From positions 1 through 28,248 of IMG/VR virus record IMGVR_UViG_3300032116_001043: a DNA stretch of 28,248 bases; one strand, 5' to 3'. The notes below the pieces were generated by a model. That model did not search any database. It was not told where the DNA came from and saw nothing but the letters and a program-made list of their open reading frames with translations. The translations under genes were made by a program, and so were the position numbers. Every line of letters begins with the position of its first letter. Within the stretch, counting starts at the first letter, position 1. Positions 1 through 7,675 of this stretch are shown here, piece by piece. This stretch comes from a virus.

Positions 1-912
1 GCTAACGTATACCCAGTTGGGGTAGAAGCCCATGCAGAACTTGATGCTGTTGGAGTTGCCTCTGGTGGGGCGGTTGAGCCTGCTGGGTTCCAAAATACAG
101 TTGATCTTGGACAAGAAACTGTATCCGCCAAGGCCAACGTATTTGTAACAGGGGTTCAGGCACAAGGCCAAGTTGGCATCGTCCGTGTAGGTATTAGCAT
201 CAACGTAACGGGCGTTGAGGGTACGGGTGAGTTAGGTACGGCTACGGTTAGGGGTAAGGCTAATGTCCTCCTGACTGGGGTTCAGGCCACAGGCGCCCTT
301 GGCAATACCGACGAACAAGGTGGTGCTGTTGTAAACCTCACCGGGGTTAGTGGTCTTGGTGTCGTATATACCCTAAATGGGTTCCAAGTCCGTGGTGCTG
401 CCAATACGTCCGTATTCGGGGTTGAGGGCACTGGTCAGTTAGGCAATACCGAAGAGCCAGCCGAGGCTACCGTATTTGTCACGGGGGTTCAGGCTACAGG
501 CCAACTTGGTCAGACCGATGTAGCAACAGAGACTAAGGTATTCCTAACCGGGGTCGTAGGTTCTGGCCTACTTAATTCAGTTGGAGTTTCTGGTAAGGGT
601 TGGGTCTACCCGGCTGGGGTTCAGGGCGATACGGCTCTGGGTCAGGAAGATGCTCAGGCTGATGCCAATGTCATAGTGTCCGGGGTTCAGGGCACTTGCA
701 ACCTAGACAACGTAACAATTATTACAAGGGCTACCTGTAAAGTCTTCCCAACAGGTGTTCAGGCTACCGCTAGGGTGTCAAATGTTCTTGTTTGGGGCCT
801 AATACCTGACAACCAGAACGCAAACTGGCAGAATATCAATGATTCTCAGACAAGCAACTGGGTACAGGTAAATGATGGAAATACAGTACTTTGGGTAGAA
901 ATCCCAACATAG
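1..912 (+). CDS. Repeat-rich phage structural protein, 5' end outside window
   Basis: The reading frame is open from the first base to a stop at 910-912, so only the C-terminal 303 residues are visible and the true start lies upstream. An internal ATG at 676 is not the start, because the same repeat pattern runs through it. The visible part is about eleven degenerate repeats of 20-23 residues with the core TGVQATGxLG, preceded by a short beta-like stretch such as ANVFV. The last 35 residues change to a tryptophan pattern of W, spacing, then Q-x-x-NW, ending LWVEIPT. Regular short beta repeats of this kind occur in tail-associated and fibre-like virion proteins of aquatic phages. It is directly followed by two collar fibre genes, and the next gene's AGGAG ribosome site begins at 912. 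A tail or fibre structural role is inferred from composition and position; no catalytic motif is seen. Confidence 0.75.
   Translation, partial: ANVYPVGVEAHAELDAVGVASGGAVEPAGFQNTVDLGQETVSAKANVFVTGVQAQGQVGIVRVGISINVTGVEGTGELGTATVRGKANVLLTGVQATGALGNTDEQGGAVVNLTGVSGLGVVYTLNGFQVRGAANTSVFGVEGTGQLGNTEEPAEATVFVTGVQATGQLGQTDVATETKVFLTGVVGSGLLNSVGVSGKGWVYPAGVQGDTALGQEDAQADANVIVSGVQGTCNLDNVTIITRATCKVFPTGVQATARVSNVLVWGLIPDNQNANWQNINDSQTSNWVQVNDGNTVLWVEIPT
130..780 (+). repeat. Degenerate in-frame repeats coding TGVQATGxLG
   Basis: Copies of GGGGTTCAG or GGTGTTCAG recur near 153, 279, 484, 616, 682 and 752. The intervals are about 63-70 bases or multiples of that. They encode the core of the protein repeat; intermediate copies use GTTGAG or GTTAGT in place of GTTCAG. 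The repeats are too diverged to be a simple satellite and are maintained at the protein level. Confidence 0.7.
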
Positions 913-921
913 GAGCAATAA

Positions 922-1869
922 ATGGCAAGTACTTACTCAAATAATCTAAAAATCCAGTTGATGGCGACTGGAGAAAACACGGGAACGTGGGGTAGCGTTA
1001 CCAACGTAAACCTTGGGACTGCCTTGGAAGAGGCCATCGTAGGATCTACCACCGTTGCCTTTAACGGTGCCGACGTTACCCTGACCCTCACAAACTCTAA
1101 CGCAACCCAGACAGCACGAAACCTACGCCTAGTTTTGACCGGCACATCCGGCGGCGCACGGCAATTAGTAGTCCCCGCTCTTGAGAAGACCTTCATCATT
1201 AAGAACGAACTATCTGATACTTGTACAGTATTGGTTAGTGGACAGACGGGCGTTGCCGTACCGGCTGGCAAGACAATGTGGCTCTATAACGATGGAACGG
1301 ACGTTAAGGATGTAACTACACATCTCTCGTCATTAACCCTTGCTTCTGCTCTGCCTGCGGCTTCTGGTGGTACAGGTTTAAACAGCGCAGGAACAGCCGG
1401 TAACGTGCTGACATCTAACGGATCTGTGTGGGCTTCACAGGCTTTAACCACGTTTTCTGCTGGGATGATTTTGCTTTGGTCTGGATCGGTTGCTTCAATA
1501 CCCTCTGGATGGGTTCTATGTAATGGATCTAACGGCACCCCTGATTTACGTGACCGATTTATTGTAGGTGCTGGCTCTACTTACGCTGTAAATGATACGG
1601 GTGGCTCTGCAAATGCAATTGTCGTAAGCCACACCCACACGGCTACTTCTACTGTGACAGATCCGGGGCATACACACACTACAAATGAAACCATAGTTGC
1701 TTCAACAGGGATTGGTAGATATAACACAGGTGGTGGTGGGGGAATAGTCGCAATAAATTCCAACACGACAGGAATTACTGTCGCTACTACGGTGGCTACA
1801 GCAGGCTCTTCAGGAACAAACGCAAATCTGCCACCGTACTACGCACTTGCGTACATCATGAAAACATAA
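922..1869 (+). CDS. Tail fibre protein with phage tail collar domain (copy 1)
   Basis: This 315-residue protein begins with a fibre N-terminus (TGTWGSVTNVNLGTALEEAI) and ends with a phage tail collar domain. The collar is recognised by SGSVASIPSGWVLCNG followed by TPDLRDRFIVGAG. After the collar comes a histidine-rich segment, SHTHTATSTV then DPGHTHT, with two HxH motifs. Such HxH motifs bind metal in the trimeric tips of T4-type fibres. The protein ends in LPPYYALAYIMK, a common end of collar proteins. The start is supported by AGGAG just upstream. It is a tandem paralogue of the next gene, alike over the whole N-terminal half and collar but different in the glycine-rich loop near the C-terminus. 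The inferred role is adsorption, with the C-terminal loop as the receptor-contact region. Confidence 0.88.
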   Translation: MASTYSNNLKIQLMATGENTGTWGSVTNVNLGTALEEAIVGSTTVAFNGADVTLTLTNSNATQTARNLRLVLTGTSGGARQLVVPALEKTFIIKNELSDTCTVLVSGQTGVAVPAGKTMWLYNDGTDVKDVTTHLSSLTLASALPAASGGTGLNSAGTAGNVLTSNGSVWASQALTTFSAGMILLWSGSVASIPSGWVLCNGSNGTPDLRDRFIVGAGSTYAVNDTGGSANAIVVSHTHTATSTVTDPGHTHTTNETIVASTGIGRYNTGGGGGIVAINSNTTGITVATTVATAGSSGTNANLPPYYALAYIMKT

Positions 1870-1879
1870 GGGGTACTAA

Positions 1880-2839
1880 ATGGCAACTACATGGTCGAGT
1901 TTAAAAATAGCCTTAATGGGTGCTGGCGATGAAAGCGGCACTTGGGGTACGGTCACTAATGCAAACCTCGGTACGGCTATTCAAGAAGCCATTGCTGGAT
2001 CGGCAGACGTAACTTTTGCCAGCGCTGACGTAACCCTTACGCTTACAGATACAACAGCCTCTCAGACCGCCCGAAATATGCGGCTAAACCTTATTGGAAC
2101 TACCGGTGGCTCTGCTCGTGAGTTAGTGGTTCCTGCCATAGAGAAGATGTATGTAGTTAATAACGGGTGTGCCGACACAGTAACTATTAAGGTATCAGGC
2201 CAAACCGGGGTGGCTGTCCCCGCTGGAAAAACCATAGTTGTGTTTAATAACGGCACTGACTGCCTTGATGCAATTACCCATCTACGTAACTTAACTTTAG
2301 CCACAGCACTCCCCGCCGCCTCTGGTGGAACTGGGATTAACGCTGCTGGAACCGCAGGTAACGTGCTTACGTCTACTGGATCTGCATGGGCGTCAACGGC
2401 TGTTGGGTTTATTCCTTCTGGCGGCATCATCATGTGGTCGGGGTCGATAGCCTCAATTCCTTCTGGCTGGTACTTGTGCGATGGTTTAAACAGCACCCCA
2501 GATTTAAGAGACAGGTTTGTTGTAGGCGCCGGTACTACTTATGCGGTAGCCGATACCGGAGGTTCTCCAAATGCGATTGTAGTTAGCCACACGCACACGG
2601 CTACGTCAACAGTTACCGATCCGGGCCACGTACACCTTATCCCAAATACAAGGGCTGGTAATCCAAACGGTGGTGGAACTTATATTGCAGGAGGTACGTC
2701 TGGCCCATTTAATACAGACAACACAGGTTCTAACACTACCGGCATTACCGTCGCAACATCTGTTAGTACAACAGGCTCTTCAGCCACTAACGCCAACCTG
2801 CCACCGTACTATGCTTTGGCATACATCATGAAAGCCTAA
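1880..2839 (+). CDS. Tail fibre protein with phage tail collar domain (copy 2)
   Basis: This 319-residue protein is a paralogue of the preceding gene. It has the same N-terminal SGTWGTVTNANLGTAIQEAI pattern, the same VSGQTGVAVPAGKT and ALPAASGGTG blocks, and the collar motif SGSIASIPSGWYLCDG followed by TPDLRDRF. The HTH segment is kept (SHTHTATSTV, DPGHVH). The loop between it and NTTGITV is unlike copy 1: glycine- and asparagine-rich and a few residues longer. An AAGGGG ribosome site precedes the ATG. Both copies appear intact with no frameshift. The likely role is receptor binding at the tail tip, perhaps forming hetero-oligomers with copy 1 or providing a second specificity; that division of labour is inference. 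Confidence 0.88.
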   Translation: MATTWSSLKIALMGAGDESGTWGTVTNANLGTAIQEAIAGSADVTFASADVTLTLTDTTASQTARNMRLNLIGTTGGSARELVVPAIEKMYVVNNGCADTVTIKVSGQTGVAVPAGKTIVVFNNGTDCLDAITHLRNLTLATALPAASGGTGINAAGTAGNVLTSTGSAWASTAVGFIPSGGIIMWSGSIASIPSGWYLCDGLNSTPDLRDRFVVGAGTTYAVADTGGSPNAIVVSHTHTATSTVTDPGHVHLIPNTRAGNPNGGGTYIAGGTSGPFNTDNTGSNTTGITVATSVSTTGSSATNANLPPYYALAYIMKA

Positions 2840-2840
2840 T

Positions 2841-3056
2841 ATGAAAAGACTATTTGAAGCCCAAAAGATTGACGGCATTAAGCACCCCCAAACCGAGATC
2901 ACACAAGTCTGCGCTGCCTGCGGGTACGACCTAGATGAGGCTGAGTTGGCGGCTGATACGTGCTCTGATTGCGGCGTCCCACTAAAGTTAAAAACATCTG
3001 TATCCATCTGGGCAACTTCGGTACCAAAGGCCGGGGCTACGGTCTGGGGAAAATAA
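2841..3056 (+). CDS. Small zinc-ribbon protein
   Basis: This 71-residue protein starts one base after the stop of the second collar gene, which suggests translational coupling. It has four cysteines as two CxxC knuckles, CAAC at residues 24-27 and CSDC at 41-44, a standard zinc-ribbon spacing. There is no recognisable catalytic domain. Placement between fibre and lysis genes suggests a small virion or assembly component, but the sequence does not show a function. Composition and codon use match its neighbours, so it is probably a real gene. Confidence 0.7.
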   Translation: MKRLFEAQKIDGIKHPQTEITQVCAACGYDLDEAELAADTCSDCGVPLKLKTSVSIWATSVPKAGATVWGK

Positions 3057-3059
3057 TGT

Positions 3060-3518
3060 ATGTCAGATTTAGACCCGATTATCGGAACCGCAAAGGCGGC
3101 AACTAGGAACATTAAATCCGCTATTGAGTCGGGTAAGGAGATTAGTTCAGCCGTTGAGTCGATTCAAAACTTTGGAATGGCGGAGGTTAAAGCCCGTCAT
3201 GCTTTTAAGGCAGTACGTAGTAGGCAAGAGGGTGAGATAACTATCATGACTGCCATGAGCGAGTGGCGCAGGCTAGATCAGATACGCCGCATGGAGTTGG
3301 AAGTAAAAGACTTTCTGATCCAGCAGTTTGGGCAGTTCAAAGGTGAAGAAGAGTTTGAGAAGGTCAAGAAGATTAAAGAGGACATGATTGCCCGTCATGC
3401 CAAGAGTAAAGATGCACTGGGCAGGGATGTAGAGAAGTTACGAGAGTTGCAGATTATTTGTGTGATGCTGGCATTTCTGGTTGTCACTATTTATTACATC
3501 ATGAAGGGTCATCTGTAA
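3060..3518 (+). CDS. Membrane protein with helical N-domain and C-terminal anchor
   Basis: This 152-residue protein has a mostly helical, charged N-terminal part (residues 1-128, coiled-coil-like, rich in Lys and Glu). One hydrophobic segment lies at about 131-148, followed by only a few residues. This predicts a tail-anchored protein with its bulk in the cytoplasm. It starts four bases after the zinc-ribbon stop and its stop overlaps the next start (TAATG). It stands at the head of the lysis cassette, so a role in lysis timing or membrane association is inferred. The topology is opposite to an Rz-type inner-membrane spanin, which has an N-terminal anchor and a periplasmic coiled coil, so that name is not used. 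Confidence 0.72.
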   Translation: MSDLDPIIGTAKAATRNIKSAIESGKEISSAVESIQNFGMAEVKARHAFKAVRSRQEGEITIMTAMSEWRRLDQIRRMELEVKDFLIQQFGQFKGEEEFEKVKKIKEDMIARHAKSKDALGRDVEKLRELQIICVMLAFLVVTIYYIMKGHL

Positions 3519-4132
3519 TGGCTGAAAAACTAAACGCTAATGACACGCTCTCAAAGGTGCTGGCGTATGTTGACTCACCGTTTAAGTTGTTCGCTCTGAT
3601 CCTCATGGGGGTGCTGGCCTTTGGTGGCTGGATGCTGTATGACAACAAAGACTTAATTGTAGGCACCTATAAAGAGCATCAGAAGTTGCCGGACATTGTG
3701 GAAGACCGGGTTGAGGATGCTGTAGCCCATCTGTTTAAGACCACGGGTGCGACTACTGTGGCGGTGTTTAAGGTGAACCCCCTACTGGGAACCCGTGTGC
3801 AGTATCGGGCGTATACCAAAGAAGGCAGGGACAAAACGAATGACGGGCTAGATGTCGGACTCTTTACCGCCAACCAGAGCAACAATCAGGATGTAGTGTC
3901 GCTTATGGCAGGAACGATTCCTTGCGGGGAATATAAGGCGGCGCAGTCAGAGATTGGCCTGTGGTACATCGAGAAGGGTATGCGGTTTGGGTGCAGGATT
4001 AGTGTCCCGCCTGAGCCAAGTCGGTTTGTAGGGCAGATTACCGTGGGCTGGGCAACCCCTCCCGCTGATTTAGACCAAACCAAGGCGATGCTTAATATCG
4101 CCGCAACCATGCTTTCAAGGAGTAAGAAATAA
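3518..4132 (+). CDS. Membrane-anchored protein with possible GAF-like domain, lysis cassette
   Basis: This 204-residue protein is read from ATG 3518, which overlaps the previous stop by one base and follows GAAGGG. The frame is open further upstream to 3458, but that start would overlap the upstream gene by 61 bases. A single hydrophobic segment spans residues 23-41. The remaining ~160 residues form a soluble domain with helix-strand alternation: VEDRVEDAVAHLFKTTGA, then VAVFKVNP, and later GLWYIEKGMRFGCRISVP. This resembles GAF/PAS-like small-molecule sensor folds, but that is a pattern judgement without a diagnostic motif. It could instead be a structural or anti-holin-like regulator. It directly precedes the holin and overlaps its start by one base. 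Confidence 0.65.
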   Translation: MAEKLNANDTLSKVLAYVDSPFKLFALILMGVLAFGGWMLYDNKDLIVGTYKEHQKLPDIVEDRVEDAVAHLFKTTGATTVAVFKVNPLLGTRVQYRAYTKEGRDKTNDGLDVGLFTANQSNNQDVVSLMAGTIPCGEYKAAQSEIGLWYIEKGMRFGCRISVPPEPSRFVGQITVGWATPPADLDQTKAMLNIAATMLSRSKK

Positions 4133-4545
4133 TGTTACCCATAGCCGCACTACTAAGTATCGGGGAAAAGGTACTAGACAAGGTTCTCCCAGATCCAGAG
4201 GCTCGTGCCAAGGCGCAGGCCATGCTCCTAGAGATGCAGCAAAAAGGCGAACTTGCCAAACTCCAAGCGGACATGAATGAGCAAGATAACCTGACCAAGC
4301 GGGCTGAGGCTGACATGAAGTCAGACTCGTGGTTATCCAAGAACATCCGGCCTATGACGCTAATTTTTATCTTAGTAACTTATACCGTCTTTGGGATGAT
4401 GAGCGCTTGGGAGATTGAGGTTAACAATAACTATGTAGAACTCTTGGGCCAGTGGGGGATGCTAATTATGTCCTTCTACTTCGGAGGACGTACCCTTGAG
4501 AAGATCATGGACATGAAGGCAAAGAAAGATGCAACTGACAAATAA
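4132..4545 (+). CDS. Holin of the gene-transfer-agent 3TM type
   Basis: This 137-residue protein has an N-terminal amphipathic segment (LPIAALLSIGEKVLDKVLPD) and a charged helical middle. A signature SWLSKNIRPMTL stretch follows at residues 66-77, then hydrophobic helices at about 74-92 and 104-118 and a lysine-rich C-terminus. This architecture and the KNIRP motif fit the 'holin of 3TMs for gene-transfer release' family (PF11351). The protein is expected to form lesions in the inner membrane that release or activate the endolysin. AAGGAG lies nine bases upstream of the ATG. The 3' end overlaps the endolysin gene by 17 bases, a usual holin-endolysin arrangement. Confidence 0.85.
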   Translation: MLPIAALLSIGEKVLDKVLPDPEARAKAQAMLLEMQQKGELAKLQADMNEQDNLTKRAEADMKSDSWLSKNIRPMTLIFILVTYTVFGMMSAWEIEVNNNYVELLGQWGMLIMSFYFGGRTLEKIMDMKAKKDATDK

Positions 4546-4993
4546 CTTTTCTCTTGCCGAGATGGTGAAGTCTGATACTGCACTGCGGCATAACATGGAC
4601 AACACACCCGGGGAGACTGAGATTGCTAATCTTAAAACACTCTGTGAGAAGGTACTCCAGCCCGTCCGTGACCACTTCCAAACCGGAGTCAAAGTCAACT
4701 CAGGATTCAGGCACCCCGAAGTTAACGCAAAGGTGGGAGGCTCCAAAACGTCCGACCATTGTAAAGGACAAGCCGCTGACATTGAGATTCCCGGTATTGC
4801 CAACGCAGACCTAGCCGTGTGGATTATGGACAACCTAGCCTATACCCAGTTAATCCTTGAGTTCTACACCCCCGGAGTGCCTGATTCGGGTTGGGTGCAC
4901 GTCTCCTACGACCCTGCTAACTTAAAGAAGCAGAACTTGACCGCAACTAAGCAAGACGGTAAAACTGTTTATCTACCGGGGCTTGTAGCCTAA
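4529..4993 (+). CDS. Endolysin, M15-family zinc peptidase
   Basis: This 154-residue protein matches the peptidase M15 (M15_3) family, whose members cleave peptidoglycan cross-links or stem peptides. The zinc site is visible as SDHCKGQAADI with His77 and Asp84, plus GWVHVSY with His124. A glutamate at 111 in QLILEF is at the conserved position before the final histidine. VNSGFRHPEVN at residues 57-67 is also typical of the family. There is no signal peptide or separate wall-binding domain, so export through holin lesions is expected. It overlaps the holin gene by 17 bases. Confidence 0.92.
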   Translation: MQLTNNFSLAEMVKSDTALRHNMDNTPGETEIANLKTLCEKVLQPVRDHFQTGVKVNSGFRHPEVNAKVGGSKTSDHCKGQAADIEIPGIANADLAVWIMDNLAYTQLILEFYTPGVPDSGWVHVSYDPANLKKQNLTATKQDGKTVYLPGLVA

Positions 4994-5003
4994 AGGGTAT
5001 GCC

Positions 5004-6974
5004 ATGCCGTTTATAAAACTTCAATTTAGACCGGGTTTAAACAGAGACCAGACTAACTACTCTAACGAGGGTGGCTGGTACGAGTGCGACAAGATTCGGT
5101 TTAGGTCTGGTTATCCTGAGAAGGTAGGCGGCTGGATAAAGGCAACCCCGACATCATTTCTTGGTGTGTGCCGCCAGATGTTTGGGTGGATTACATCCTT
5201 TACTGATAACTTCCTAGCCCTTGGTACAAATTTAAAGGTCTATATTGAAAGCGGTGGTAACTTTGCTGACATTACTCCAGTCAGAGCAGTTTTTAGCACC
5301 CCTGATACGGATGATTGCCTAACTTTTACTTTTGACTCTAACGTAGTCATAGTGGCTATCGACGGACATGGTGGTAATGACGGAGATTATGTAACGCTGT
5401 CTGGTATCGCCGCAGGCAGTGTACCGGGAGAGTTGGCCGGGATTCCGCTGACCGAACTTGAGGGCACAGAACCCATTACAGTCATCAACGTCAATGCCTT
5501 CTCTATTACTGTAGATACTCCTGCAATATTTGGTAACGGCTGGAGCGTTGGTACATGGAGTTCTGGTGGCTGGAGCGTGGGAACATTTGGCTCAAGCCTG
5601 ACCGGGGGTGGTAATACCATCGTTGCAACTTTTGACATTGAGCCGGGATTTGCCACTCAAACGGCTGGCTATGGTTGGGGCACAAGTACTTGGGGTGGAG
5701 GCTCTACAACGGCTTGGGGTTTAGGATCAACCCAACCAGAATACTTACCCCAGCGAGACTGGTGGTTTGACAATTTTGATAACGACTTGGTAATGAATAT
5801 CCGTAATGGGCCAATTTATTACTGGGAACGTGGTGCCACAGTAGACCCGGGTTCAGCCTTGGCTACACGGGCTTTTCTTTTGGAAAATTTAGCAGGAGCA
5901 ACCGATGTCCCCGTCGAAGCCATGCAGGTTCTTGTATCACAGAACGATAAGCATCTTCTCGCTTTTGGGTGTGTGCCTTATGGTTCTAGTAGTCTGGATG
6001 ATTTTGACCCCCTTCTTATTAGGTGGGCTAATCAGGACGATCCGGGCAACTGGACGCCTTCGCCTACCAACTCTGCGGGATTTATAAGAGTTTCTAGGGG
6101 TTCAGCAATTATCCGTGCCTTAACCACACGGCAAGAGGTCTTGGTCTGGACTAACTCAAACCTTTATGCGCTCCAGTTCTTAGGGACTACGGATGTATTT
6201 GGTTTACAAGAATTAGCAGACAACATCTCAATCATTGGCCCAAGATGCTGCATAGCCGCAAATAACGTCGTCTACTGGATGGGGCAGGATAAGTTCTATG
6301 CCTATTCAGGCCGAGTTGAGACGTTGCCTTGCACATTACGTAACTATGTATTCCTAGACTTGAACTACAACCAAACAGGTCAAATCGTATGCGGCACTAA
6401 TGAGGGCTACAACGAAATCTGGTGGTTCTACCCAAGTGCTCAATCAAACTGGAATGACCGGTATGTGGTCTATAACCACCTAGAGAAGGTCTGGTACTAC
6501 GGAACTATTGAGCGCACGGCTTGGCTAGATAGCGCTTTAAGACCTTTGCCGCAAGCAGTAACAACTGGACAAAACTCTACAGCGGGATACTTATATAACC
6601 ATGAATCTGGTGTAGATGACGACATTCTGCCAATGGATTCTTATATCCAATCTTCAGATATTGATTTGGAAGATGGCGAGCAGTTTATGCTGACACGACG
6701 GATGATCCCAGACATTAACTTTAATGGTTCTACAGTTAATAATGCTGAAGTAACTCTACAGATACGGCCCCGTAACTTTCCAGGTTCTGCGTTTAGTAGT
6801 GACCCTGCTGACAGCCAACCTGTTATTGAAACGTCAGTAGGCCAATATACGGATCAGGTATTTGTTCGTGCCCGTGCCCGTCAGATGGCATTAAAGGTTC
6901 AGTCAACAGATTTAGGTGTTCAGTGGCAATTAGGTAGCCCACGTATTGATGCTCGTCCGGATGGTAAGCGATGA
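5004..6974 (+). CDS. P22 gp10-like packaged-DNA stabilisation / tail protein
   Basis: This 656-residue protein resembles podovirus DNA-stabilisation proteins (P22 gp10 type). It opens with FRPGLNRDQTNYSNEGGWYECDK, then IRFRSGYPEKVGGW and a series of beta strands (VYIESGGNFADIT). The central half is rich in Trp and Gly, with repeated stretches such as GWSVGTWSSGGWSVG. WMGQDKFYAYSGR and YNEIWWFYP in the second half are frequent features of these predicted beta-propeller proteins. In P22, gp10 closes the portal-tail channel after packaging. AAAGGG precedes the start. The stop overlaps the next gene by four bases (ATGA). The family assignment rests on overall resemblance, so it could be a related tail-hub protein. 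Confidence 0.72.
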   Translation: MPFIKLQFRPGLNRDQTNYSNEGGWYECDKIRFRSGYPEKVGGWIKATPTSFLGVCRQMFGWITSFTDNFLALGTNLKVYIESGGNFADITPVRAVFSTPDTDDCLTFTFDSNVVIVAIDGHGGNDGDYVTLSGIAAGSVPGELAGIPLTELEGTEPITVINVNAFSITVDTPAIFGNGWSVGTWSSGGWSVGTFGSSLTGGGNTIVATFDIEPGFATQTAGYGWGTSTWGGGSTTAWGLGSTQPEYLPQRDWWFDNFDNDLVMNIRNGPIYYWERGATVDPGSALATRAFLLENLAGATDVPVEAMQVLVSQNDKHLLAFGCVPYGSSSLDDFDPLLIRWANQDDPGNWTPSPTNSAGFIRVSRGSAIIRALTTRQEVLVWTNSNLYALQFLGTTDVFGLQELADNISIIGPRCCIAANNVVYWMGQDKFYAYSGRVETLPCTLRNYVFLDLNYNQTGQIVCGTNEGYNEIWWFYPSAQSNWNDRYVVYNHLEKVWYYGTIERTAWLDSALRPLPQAVTTGQNSTAGYLYNHESGVDDDILPMDSYIQSSDIDLEDGEQFMLTRRMIPDINFNGSTVNNAEVTLQIRPRNFPGSAFSSDPADSQPVIETSVGQYTDQVFVRARARQMALKVQSTDLGVQWQLGSPRIDARPDGKR

Positions 6975-7654
6975 CCATTAGCAAAAACTTTATTGCTCCT
7001 GCGATACCCGTACCGCCAGTTGAGTACGATCAAAAGTACGGTACCGATTTAATTCGGGTATTACGTCTGTACTTTAACTTGCTGGATAACTATTTCTCTA
7101 GCACCGTCCTAGATGCTTTTAATGGTGGAGTTGGTGGTAACGGAATTACTTTTCCACATATTGCGGCCTCAGATACTACTGATCAATTTGCCACGGCAGA
7201 TAATACGCCAACACCGGTTAACTGGAATACTTTGACCGGTGGGTACCTTTGGACACTTAATGCGCCGGGGTCGGCTACGGCTGATGTAGCAGGGGTTTAC
7301 AAGATTTCATATAGCCTACAATTCGCTAATTCTGATAACGTCATCAATGACGCCGCAGTTTGGATACGGGTTAATGGCGCAAACGTTGCCAATACAACAA
7401 CTATCTTTTCTATTAACGCCCGTAAAAGTATTGGCAACCCTGCCTATTTGGCTATCTACGCAGAGGCCACCTTTGATATGCAAGTAGGAGATGACGTAGA
7501 GTTATATTGGGCCACCAACAAAGCCGCATCTAGTGGCGGAACTACCGGTATCTACCTCCATCACGAACCAATTCAGACTTCCCCTTATTCCCGCCCCGCC
7601 ATACCATCGGCCCGGGGTTCTATAACTTATGTTTCGGCTATTCCCCCCGCTTGA
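6971..7654 (+). CDS. Structural protein with C1q-like jelly-roll domain
   Basis: This 227-residue protein starts within the stop of the gp10-like gene. The N-terminal 45 residues (EYDQKYGTDLIRVLRLYFNLLDN) are helical and typical of the attachment part of small phage tail proteins. From about residue 70 to the end the sequence is beta-rich, with GVYKISYSLQFAN, AAVWIRVNG, MQVGDDVELYW and GIYLHHEP. These fit the strand order of a C1q/TNF-like jelly roll. The probable role is a tail or head decoration protein able to trimerise, possibly receptor- or glycan-binding. The function is inferred. Confidence 0.7.
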   Translation: MTISKNFIAPAIPVPPVEYDQKYGTDLIRVLRLYFNLLDNYFSSTVLDAFNGGVGGNGITFPHIAASDTTDQFATADNTPTPVNWNTLTGGYLWTLNAPGSATADVAGVYKISYSLQFANSDNVINDAAVWIRVNGANVANTTTIFSINARKSIGNPAYLAIYAEATFDMQVGDDVELYWATNKAASSGGTTGIYLHHEPIQTSPYSRPAIPSARGSITYVSAIPPA

Positions 7655-7669
7655 CAAATCTAGGATAAT
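7651..7669 (+). promoter_or_regulatory. TTGACA-AATCTAGG element before the ejection-gene block
   Basis: TTGACA at 7651-7656 overlaps the stop of the jelly-roll gene and is followed by AATCTAGGATAAT. The 13 bases at 7652-7664 match, with one difference, a motif at 26959-26971 on the opposite strand inside the leftward promoter. There is no acceptable -10 box at 17 bases, so a normal sigma70 promoter is not supported here. The AGGA may simply be the ribosome site of the gene at 7676. Confidence 0.3.
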
Positions 7670-7675
7670 CCCATC

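Noticed and set aside
676-912. ATG 676 as the start of a separate 78-residue gene
   Set aside because: The frame is open to the first base and the repeat pattern continues through 676 without a break.
3458-3517. Upstream extension of the membrane-protein gene to 3458
   Set aside because: It would overlap the previous gene by 61 bases. ATG 3518 overlaps its stop by one base and has GAAGGG upstream.
3060-3518. Rz-like spanin
   Set aside because: Its only membrane segment is at the C-terminus with a cytoplasmic coiled coil, the wrong topology for an inner-membrane spanin.
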